Of a stretch of 64,000 nt of DNA, positions 57,999 through 64,000 are shown one piece after another. The first letter of the stretch is position 1, and each line of letters opens with the position of its first letter. Both the position numbers and the translations under genes were made by a program. Under the pieces are notes generated by a model that was given only the letters and a program-made list of their open reading frames with translations, did no database searches and was not told where the DNA came from. The stretch is from Leifsonia shinshuensis (GTDB lineage Bacteria; Actinomycetota; Actinomycetes; Actinomycetales; Microbacteriaceae). The stretch is taken from assembly GCF_022606355.1 (NCBI RefSeq), contig NZ_JAHHZQ010000003.1, forward strand, positions 248,001 through 312,000, read 5' to 3'.

Positions 57999-58547
57999 AT
58001 GACGCGAACGGAAGCGGAGCCGGGCCTGTCCGAACTGGGCGAACGCATCTGCATCCTCGGGCCGTCGAACAGCGGCAAGTCGACGCTCGCCGCCGCGATC
58101 GGCGCGACGACCGGGCTGCCCGTCGTGCATCTGGACGTGCTGCGATTCGTCCCGGGCTCGCACTGGATCGAGCGCGACCCTGACGAGTTCGGCCGCCTCC
58201 ACGACGCCGCGATCGACGGGGAGCGGTGGGTCATGGACGGCGACTACTCGCAGTGGCTCCCGCAACGCCTCACCCGGGCGACGGGACTGATCGTGCTGGA
58301 CATCTCGACACCGACCAGCCTCGCGCGGTACGTCCGGCGCACCCTCTTCGAGCGCGACCGCCTCGGCGGCCTCGACGGCGTGGCCGACCGGCTGGACCCG
58401 GCGATGATGCGCTGGATCGTCACCCGGACGGCCGGGAATCGGGAGCGCTACCGCGAACGCGCCAGGTCGGCGGGCATACCGTCGATCGTGCTCGCGTCGC
58501 GGGGCGCGGTCAGACGGTTCTACGCCGCGGGCGACCTGCGACGATGA
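57999..58547 (+). CDS. P-loop kinase-like protein (adenylate-kinase/FlaR topology-modulation type)
   Basis: A 182-residue ATP-binding protein. Walker A GPSNSGKST lies at about 21-29, VVHLDVLRFVPGSHW follows as in FlaR/AAA_17-type kinases, then WVMDGDYSQWLPQRL and a LIVLDIS Walker B-like strand. The ATG at 57999 overlaps nothing and lies ten bases after the zinc-ribbon stop, so co-transcription is likely. The phosphorylated substrate is unknown. Confidence 0.8.
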   Translation: MTRTEAEPGLSELGERICILGPSNSGKSTLAAAIGATTGLPVVHLDVLRFVPGSHWIERDPDEFGRLHDAAIDGERWVMDGDYSQWLPQRLTRATGLIVLDISTPTSLARYVRRTLFERDRLGGLDGVADRLDPAMMRWIVTRTAGNRERYRERARSAGIPSIVLASRGAVRRFYAAGDLRR

Positions 58548-58640
58548 GGTTGCGGTGAAGCCGCTGTGCCGTCAGACTATGTGCGCTCGGGCCGGACGAA
58601 CCGCTGGCCCAGCGACCTGTACCCGTCTGAAAGGAACCCG

Positions 58641-58919
58641 ATGAGCGAGTCCGCTCCGTACCAGCAGCCGTCCGCCCCCGCCGGAGACTACCCCGGCAAG
58701 ACCCTCGGAATCGTGGGACTGATCCTGGCGATCATCCTCCCCCTGGTCGGCCTGATCATCAGCATCGTCGCCTCCAGCCAGTCGAAGAAGGCCGGCTACT
58801 CCAACGGCCTCGCCAAGGCCGGCATCATCGTCGGCGCCATCCTCGTGGCACTCGGCATCATCGTCTCGATCATCTACGGCATCGCGGTCGGCGCCGCGCT
58901 GTCGAGCGTGAACGGCTGA
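58641..58919 (+). CDS. DUF4190-type small membrane protein
   Basis: A 92-residue protein with a Pro/Gln-rich N-terminus (~20 residues) and two hydrophobic helices (TLGIVGLILAIILPLVGLII and AGIIVGAILVALGIIVSII) separated by SSQSKKAGYSNGLAK, the DUF4190 arrangement. AAGGAA precedes the ATG. The function of the family is unknown. A strong terminator follows. Confidence 0.85.
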   Translation: MSESAPYQQPSAPAGDYPGKTLGIVGLILAIILPLVGLIISIVASSQSKKAGYSNGLAKAGIIVGAILVALGIIVSIIYGIAVGAALSSVNG

Positions 58920-58938
58920 GGTTCGCCGTCTGCTGTGG

Positions 58939-58967
58939 CCGGCCGTCCCGCTGTGCGGGGCGGCCGG
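58939..58967 (+). terminator. Rho-independent-like terminator after the DUF4190 gene
   Basis: CCGGCCGTCCCGC-TGT-GCGGGGCGGCCGG forms a 13-bp stem with one G-U pair and a three-base loop, 20 bp after the stop codon, followed by TTCTG. Confidence 0.75.
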
Positions 58968-59129
58968 TTCTGCGTGAATCTCTCGAACGACCGCCGTCAC
59001 CAGTACGTGAGTCCACGCCCTCTGGTCACCTGCTCACGCATCCGACGTGTTCATCAACGCGGGAATCGCTGCGGGGGCGGGGCGCTGGCGTCTGCATCGT
59101 CTTTCTCGTCGTCGACCTGGTCGCCCGGC

Positions 59130-60380
59130 TCATACACCGCCGCGTGACGACGCCGGAGGACCGACACGACTGACGCGAGCCACTCCTCGCCGCAACACCA
59201 CCCCAGCCCCCACCGCCCCCACCGCAGCCACCCCCGCCGCCACCGCGATCGTCACCGCCATCGCGTGCGCCGACGTCCCGCCCAGCGCTGCCAACGGCCC
59301 GACGAGCGGCCCGACCGTGAACGTCACCGTTCCCAGCACGGCCGCCGCCGTGCCCGCGCGCACCGCGTGCCCGCCGAGTGCGATGGTGGTCCCGTTCGGC
59401 CCGCCCAGACCCGACGCGAACAGGAACGCCGCGAGCGACGCGAGCACGCCCGTCATCCCCCAGCCGAGCAGGACCACCGCCAGCAACAGCATCGCCGCCA
59501 GCGCCGTCGCGAGCTGGCCGATCAGGTACAGCCGCCCCGGCCCGAGGCGCAGCACGAGCGCGCGGCTCAGCTGTGCGCCGAGCAGGTTGGCGAGCGCGTT
59601 GACGGCGAAGAACAGGCTAAACAGCTGCGGGCTGAGGCCGAACCCGTCCTGCAGCACGAAGCTCGACATCGACAGGTACGCGAAGAAAGCCGTTCCGCCG
59701 GCCGCCGCGGCCGCGACGACGAGGACGTAGACCGGGTCGCGGCCGAGGGCGTGCAGGTGGGAGGCGACCGTGCGCATCCCGCCGGAATGACGGGAGGCGG
59801 CAGGCAGCGTCTCCCGCAAACCCGTGAACGCCAGCACGAAGAGGCCGAGACCGATCGCGGTGAGCGCGGCGAAGATCCCGCGCCAGTCGAGCACGAGCGC
59901 GAGCGCGCCTCCGACGACGGGGGCGACGATCGGGGCCGACGCGCTGACCAGGGCGAGCAGGGACAGCATCCGGGACAGGTCCGCCCCGCTGTACAGGTCG
60001 CGGGCGACGGCCAGCGTGATCACCAGTCCGGCCGAGCCGGCGAGGCCCTGCAGCAGCCGCGCCACGAGCAGCAGCTCGACGCTCGGCGCCAGCACGCACG
60101 CCAGCGAGAACACCGTGAACAGGGCGACGCCGATCAGCAGCGGCCGGCGCCTCCCGAACCGGTCGGAGAGCGGACCGGCCACGAGCTGGCCGACGCCCAG
60201 CCCGATCATGCACACCGACATCGTCGCCTGCGCGAGGGCGTCGCCGGTGTGCAGGGACGCCGCCAGCCGGGGCAGCTGCGGGAGGTACAGGTCCATCGAG
60301 AGCGGGCCGAACGCCTCCAGCAGCCCGAGCACCAGGACGCTGCGCCGCACGCTCATCAGCGGCGGCGCTGCGACGGTCAC
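59130..60380 (-). CDS. Bcr/CflA-type drug efflux MFS transporter
   Basis: A 416-residue 12-helix pump. The family start LLEAFGPLSMDLYLPQLPRLAASL is preserved, then GPLSDRFGRRRPLL in the 2-3 loop and GLAGSAGLVITLAVARDL in helix 4. The GTG at 60380 overlaps the esterase stop (GTGA), matching the coupling elsewhere; the ATG eleven codons further in is an alternative start. It ends the operon of two esterases. Confidence 0.88.
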   Translation of the reverse strand: MTVAAPPLMSVRRSVLVLGLLEAFGPLSMDLYLPQLPRLAASLHTGDALAQATMSVCMIGLGVGQLVAGPLSDRFGRRRPLLIGVALFTVFSLACVLAPSVELLLVARLLQGLAGSAGLVITLAVARDLYSGADLSRMLSLLALVSASAPIVAPVVGGALALVLDWRGIFAALTAIGLGLFVLAFTGLRETLPAASRHSGGMRTVASHLHALGRDPVYVLVVAAAAAGGTAFFAYLSMSSFVLQDGFGLSPQLFSLFFAVNALANLLGAQLSRALVLRLGPGRLYLIGQLATALAAMLLLAVVLLGWGMTGVLASLAAFLFASGLGGPNGTTIALGGHAVRAGTAAAVLGTVTFTVGPLVGPLAALGGTSAHAMAVTIAVAAGVAAVGAVGAGVVLRRGVARVSRVGPPASSRGGV

Positions 60381-61375
60381 GCGAGTCGCAGGGTGCGGCG
60401 CACCCAGCTGTCGCGGGCGGCGAGGGCGGCACGCGAGACGATGGCGTCCGGCGAGAAGCCGGCGAAACCGTGGTAGCCGCCGCTCCAGACGTGCAGTTCG
60501 GCGGGCCCTCCCGCCGCCCAGATGCCGGAGGCGTAGGCGACGGCCTCGTCGCGGAAGACCTCTGCGGCGCCGACCGCGATGTAGGCGGGCGGCAGGCCGG
60601 AGAGGTCGGTCGCCCGCGCCGGCGCCGCGTAGGGCGACACGGTGTCGCCGAACCGGTCCGGGCCGAGGATGGCGTTCCACGCGGTGTCGTTGTTGTTGCG
60701 GTCCCAGGCGCCGATGCCGTCGTACTGTGCGGCGGACACGGTGTCGTCGCGGTCATCGAGCATCGGGCAGTCGAGCAGCTGCCCGGCGAGCCGGGGGCCG
60801 CCGCGGTCGCGTGCCATCAGCGCGACGGAGGCCGACAGGCCGCCGCCGGCACTCGCTCCCGAGACCAGCAGGCGCTCGGTGTCGACGCCGAGCTCCTCCG
60901 TGTGGGAGGCGAACCACTCCAGGGCCGCGTAGCAGTCCTCCGCGCCTGCGGTTCCGCGGGGGCCGGGACCGGCGTCGGAGGCCTCCGGGTGCAGTCGGTA
61001 CTCCACCGCGACCCCGACCGTGCCGAAACGCACGGCGAAGTCGATCAGCTCGCCGGTGCCGAAGAAGCGGGTGCCGAGCACCTGACCGCCGCCGTGGATG
61101 CTCAGGACGCCGGGAGCGGCGGCCTCCGCCCGCACCGGTCGCACGATCGTCACCGCCACCGCCGGAGCCCCGGGCGGTCCGGGGATGAGCCGGTCCTCCC
61201 ACTCCACCGGCAGCCCGGCCGCCTGCTCCGCGATCGGCGGGATGATGGTCGCGAAGTGCGCCCGGTTGGCCAGGATGGTGTGCCCACGCAGCGGGATGCG
61301 CTCCACGAGGTCGAGGAACGCCGCGAGACCGGGCTCCAGCTCGCTGTCGTAGGGGACGGGCCGTGGCGCGGTCAC
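60377..61375 (-). CDS. HSL-family esterase
   Basis: A 332-residue alpha/beta hydrolase. The oxyanion motif HGGGQ is near 94-98, nucleophile Ser near 172 in SGASAGGG, Asp in AAEVFRDEAVAYA and His in WSGGYHGFAGF. The GTG start overlaps the stop of the preceding esterase. It is clearly paralogous to that gene (shared LAGQLLxCPMxD, ATDLSGLP, LHVWSGG), so the pair arose by tandem duplication and has diverged. Confidence 0.9.
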   Translation of the reverse strand: MTAPRPVPYDSELEPGLAAFLDLVERIPLRGHTILANRAHFATIIPPIAEQAAGLPVEWEDRLIPGPPGAPAVAVTIVRPVRAEAAAPGVLSIHGGGQVLGTRFFGTGELIDFAVRFGTVGVAVEYRLHPEASDAGPGPRGTAGAEDCYAALEWFASHTEELGVDTERLLVSGASAGGGLSASVALMARDRGGPRLAGQLLDCPMLDDRDDTVSAAQYDGIGAWDRNNNDTAWNAILGPDRFGDTVSPYAAPARATDLSGLPPAYIAVGAAEVFRDEAVAYASGIWAAGGPAELHVWSGGYHGFAGFSPDAIVSRAALAARDSWVRRTLRLA

Positions 61376-62346
61376 AGCCCGAGCACCCTCCGCAGCCAGG
61401 AGAACCGCGCCGCCAGCGCCGCCCGCGTGAGCTCGCTGTCCGGCGCGTACATGTCGAAGCCGTGGAAGCCTCCCGACCAGACGTGCAGCTCCGCGTCGCC
61501 GCCGACCGCCCAGATCCGGGAGGCGTACTCGACGTCCTCGTCGCGGAACGGCTCGGCGGCGCCCACCTCGATGTACGCGTGCGGCAGCCCTGACAGGTCG
61601 GTCGCGCGGGTCGGCGCGGCGTAGGCGGGAGCGCGGTCGCTGAAGGCGAGCTCCTCGCCGAGCACGCACTCCCAGGCGAGCAGGTTGGTCTCGCGCGTCC
61701 AGGTGCCGATGCCGGCGTACTGATGGCTCGAGACGGTCGTGTTGGTGTTGTCGATCATCGGACACAGCAGCAGCTGTCCGGCGAGCGCGGGGCCGCCGCG
61801 GTCACGGGCGAGCAGGGCGACGGCGGCGGAGAAGCCGCCTCCGGCGCTGCCGCCCATCACCACGATGCGATCGGGGTCGGCGCCGAGCTCTGCTGCGTGC
61901 TCAGCCAGCCAGACCAGGCCGGCGTAGCAGTCCTCCACCCCGGCCGGGTACGGGTTCTCCGGGGCGAGCCGGTACTCGACGTTGACCGCGATGACGCCCA
62001 GCTCCTCCACCAGCTGCACGAGCCGGCCGGTCTCCCAGCTGCGGTGGCCGACGATCATCCCGCCGCCGTGGATGTTGTACAGCACGGGCAGCGCGGGGCG
62101 CGACGCGTCGTGGCCGCGCGGGGTCAGGACGGTCACCTCCAGGTCGGGCGCGCCGGCCGGGCCGGGGATGACGCGGTCCTCCACGTCGATGGGCCGGCCG
62201 CCGATGACGGCCTCCGCCGACGGGAACACGGACGCGGCCCCGTGGCGCATTCCGGGCAGCGTCTCCCGGCTGAGCGCCGGCTGCGGGTCGGCGGCCAGGG
62301 CGTCGAGCACGGGGGCGATCTCGGGGTCGAACGGGACGGGGATCAT
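61372..62346 (-). CDS. HSL-family esterase, tandem paralogue
   Basis: A 324-residue hydrolase with HGGGM near 94, Ser near 170 in MGGSAGGG, Asp in AAEPFRDEDVEYA and His in WSGGFHGFD. GAGAGGA precedes the ATG at 62346. First of three overlapping genes (esterase, esterase, Bcr-type pump). Small ester or lactone substrates are typical of the family; export by the pump suggests a detoxifying or product-releasing role. Confidence 0.9.
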   Translation of the reverse strand: MIPVPFDPEIAPVLDALAADPQPALSRETLPGMRHGAASVFPSAEAVIGGRPIDVEDRVIPGPAGAPDLEVTVLTPRGHDASRPALPVLYNIHGGGMIVGHRSWETGRLVQLVEELGVIAVNVEYRLAPENPYPAGVEDCYAGLVWLAEHAAELGADPDRIVVMGGSAGGGFSAAVALLARDRGGPALAGQLLLCPMIDNTNTTVSSHQYAGIGTWTRETNLLAWECVLGEELAFSDRAPAYAAPTRATDLSGLPHAYIEVGAAEPFRDEDVEYASRIWAVGGDAELHVWSGGFHGFDMYAPDSELTRAALAARFSWLRRVLGL

Positions 62347-62411
62347 GGGGTGTCCTCTCGGTGGTTCGGGATGGGGCGGGAGTGGTCCACGCGGGTGGAG
62401 GGGGTGGGACG

Positions 62412-63374
62412 TCACGGCCCCTCCGGGTCCACGACTCCGCGGTCGGCCCAGAACGGCTCGACCCTCGCGCGGATCGTCTCGGCCCCGACGCGCTCGACCA
62501 GCGCGACCGCCTCGAGGTTGGCGAGCAGCTGCTCGAGGCGGCTGGCCCCGAAGAGCGTGGTCGCCGTCGCCGGGTGGGTGAGCGAGAACGCGACGGCGAG
62601 CTGCGCCGGGGTCGCCTCCAGCTCGTCGGCGAGCGCGACGAAGGCGGGCAGCTCGGCCACGATGCGCTCGCGGATCGCGCCAGGGTCGCGGCCGACCTCG
62701 CGGCCGGGGGCTGCGTTCCCGGCGAGGATCCCGCCCTCCATCACGTCGGAGGCCTGCATCGCCAGGCCCTGCTCCCAGAGCCGCGCGAACGGCTCGCCAT
62801 CCGGAATGGCGCGGCGCGCCACGCTGTACTTGAGCTGCGCGAGCTGGGGACCCGGCACCCCCTCGGCCGCCGCGATGTCGATGAGCGCCTGGAGATTCGC
62901 GGCCGACCAGTTGTTGACGCCCCAGGCGCGGATCAGGCCCGACTCCGCCAGCCCGGCGAGGTCGACGACGAGGTCGCGCAGATCGAGGTCGTCGCGCCGC
63001 AAGTCGCCGAGGATCACCAGGTCGGCATACTCGCTTCCGACCCGGAACAGCGCGTGCTCGAGCTGCGGGCGGAAGCCGCCCTCGCCGTATCCCTCCAGCC
63101 AGAGCTTCTCGGAGAGCAGGTAGCGCTCGCGCGGGAGGCCGGCGGCGCGCACGATCGCCGAGAACAACACGTCGGTGAACACCGGCGGCTGCATCCCCCT
63201 GAACCCGTAGACACCGACGTCGAAGAGGTTCACGCCGTGCTCGACGGCCGAGGAGACGAGCTCGACGGCGTCGGTGAAGTCCATCCGGTCGTACGTGTGC
63301 CAGGAACCGAGCGACAGTACGCCGGTCTCCAGACCGGAGGCTCCGATCGGGCGGGTGGGGATGCGTTCGGTCAT
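62412..63374 (-). CDS. Aldo/keto reductase
   Basis: A 320-residue (beta/alpha)8 NADPH-dependent reductase. It starts TRPIGASGLETGVLSLGSW, the AKR opening. The catalytic Tyr lies in NLFDVGVYG (canonical DTAxxYG partly altered), Lys in LLSEKLWLEG, and the cofactor-side motif is ATTLFGASRLEQLLANL. It lies 65 bp before the esterase pair on the same strand. The substrate is unknown. Confidence 0.88.
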   Translation of the reverse strand: MTERIPTRPIGASGLETGVLSLGSWHTYDRMDFTDAVELVSSAVEHGVNLFDVGVYGFRGMQPPVFTDVLFSAIVRAAGLPRERYLLSEKLWLEGYGEGGFRPQLEHALFRVGSEYADLVILGDLRRDDLDLRDLVVDLAGLAESGLIRAWGVNNWSAANLQALIDIAAAEGVPGPQLAQLKYSVARRAIPDGEPFARLWEQGLAMQASDVMEGGILAGNAAPGREVGRDPGAIRERIVAELPAFVALADELEATPAQLAVAFSLTHPATATTLFGASRLEQLLANLEAVALVERVGAETIRARVEPFWADRGVVDPEGP

Positions 63375-63418
63375 GGGTGCGGTGCTCCTCGTCGCTGGGG
63401 GATCTGATGGGCGCGGTC

Positions 63419-64000
63419 TCAGCCGAGCCGCGGGTCGATGACGGCCTTGATCTCTCCGAGGGAGGCCATCGTCGCGATCTTCTGCGACGCGTCGGCCAGC
63501 CCGACCGGGGCGCTGAAGAGCTCGTCCCACGGCATCCGGCCGGCGAACGCGCGGAAGAACTCGATCGCCCGGTAGTAGTCGGCGATGTCGCCGTTGAGCG
63601 AGCCGACGACCGTCAGCTCCTTGCCCATGATCGTGCTGAGCGCGACCGCGTCGCCGGCGGGGCCGGTTGAGCCGACGATCGCGAACGTTCCGCGCTGGGC
63701 GGCCATCGCGAGTGCCTCGGGCCCGACGCTCGGTGCGCCGGCGACGTCGAGCACGAGGTCGGCGCCCTGTCCGTCGGTGAGTTCGAGCACCCGTTGCACG
63801 GTGGCGTCGGAGCCGCCGGCGATGTCCACGACCGCGTCGGCGCCGAAGCGCCGGGCCGTCGCCAGGCGGTCGGCGGGAGCCCCGACCGTGATGACGGTCG
63901 CGGCGCCGGAGAGGTGCGCGACCGCCGTCGCGAAGATCCCGAGGGCGCCGGAACCCTGGATGACGACACGTGAACCCGGTCGCACGCCGCCCGCACGCTG
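63419..64000 (-). CDS. Medium-chain alcohol dehydrogenase, zinc-type (5' part missing)
   Basis: The C-terminal ~193 residues of an MDR-family dehydrogenase; its start is beyond the right window edge. The nucleotide-binding fold shows VVIQGSGALGIFATAVAHLSGA (GxGxxG), followed by RFGADAVVDIAGG and GQGADLVLDVAGAPS, the typical NAD(P)-domain order. The catalytic-domain zinc ligands would be in the missing part. It lies 44 bp before the aldo/keto reductase, and both may act on the same alcohol or aldehyde. Confidence 0.9.
   Translation of the reverse strand, partial: QRAGGVRPGSRVVIQGSGALGIFATAVAHLSGAATVITVGAPADRLATARRFGADAVVDIAGGSDATVQRVLELTDGQGADLVLDVAGAPSVGPEALAMAAQRGTFAIVGSTGPAGDAVALSTIMGKELTVVGSLNGDIADYYRAIEFFRAFAGRMPWDELFSAPVGLADASQKIATMASLGEIKAVIDPRLG

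Overview
The window reads as chromosomal DNA of a high-GC actinobacterium, most likely a member of the Microbacteriaceae (Microbacterium/Leifsonia-like). The support is very strong G/C preference at third codon positions, Gram-positive lipoprotein signals on every solute-binding protein, dense operons joined by ATGA/GTGA overlaps, one probable leaderless start, and a C-glycoside catabolic gene set of the type described in Microbacterium and Arthrobacter. The genus is an inference. No rRNA, tRNA, IS element, phage gene or CRISPR array was seen. The content is accessory metabolism: uptake and catabolism of sugars, C-glycosides, aromatics, nucleobase-like compounds and peptides or other small solutes.

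Layout. 1-2728 (-): CUT1 sugar ABC transporter (one permease cut by the window edge), divergent from a LysR regulator (2961-3896). 3984-10881 (-): six-gene operon encoding an MFS carrier, a GMC flavo-oxidoreductase, a two-subunit C-glycoside deglycosidase, a second deglycosidase made as one beta-alpha chain, and an HSL-type esterase. 11072-13238 (-): ddl and alr, divergent from a GH63-like glucosidase (13422-16049). 16228-18998: DUF805 protein and a TetR/DHA2-efflux pair. 19208-20593: a ParA/MinD-like ATPase followed by a striking repeat array. 21026-22213 (-): secreted metallophosphoesterase. 22334-29250: LacI regulator divergent from an NCS1 permease/amidohydrolase pair, then a C39-like peptidase and Kup.

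29459-36338 (-): one seven-gene operon with a branched-chain-amino-acid-type ABC transporter (fused LivH-LivM permease), a luciferase-like monooxygenase of the KPN_01858 type and two CMD/AhpD-fold proteins. 36532-39591: small hypothetical gene, Fes-like esterase, ROK kinase and an alpha/beta hydrolase. 39671-46537 (-): homoprotocatechuate meta-cleavage genes (hpaD, hpaE, gntR, an FAH-RraA fusion, hpaI, hpaH). 46841-54363 (+), divergent from hpaH: peptide-type ABC transporter with a fused permease-ATPase, ending in a sulfatase. 54419-58919: membrane protein, secreted crystallin/I36-type protein, ECF sigma cluster with tiny genes, a P-loop kinase-like protein and a DUF4190 protein. 59130-64000 (-): Bcr/CflA efflux, two tandem HSL esterases, an aldo-keto reductase and a truncated medium-chain dehydrogenase.

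The most unusual content is in the intergenic DNA. Three unrelated families of palindromic repeats recur, mostly at gene 3' ends. Family A is a ~55-bp hairpin (three copies). Family B is built from TTCGT-ACGAA palindromes with centres exactly 20 bp apart (two dispersed copies, and a 130-bp tandem array next to the ParA-like gene). Family C is a ~190-bp element with six CTCCGGAG-like octamers whose spacing is symmetric and conserved (41-31-34/35-31-41) at two loci 15 kb apart. Regulatory logic can also be read: a GntR-type operator (GATNGTATAYNATC) overlaps the probable -10 of both hpa transcription units, a LacI box lies in the lacI/permease gap, and a perfect palindrome lies in the tetR/efflux gap.
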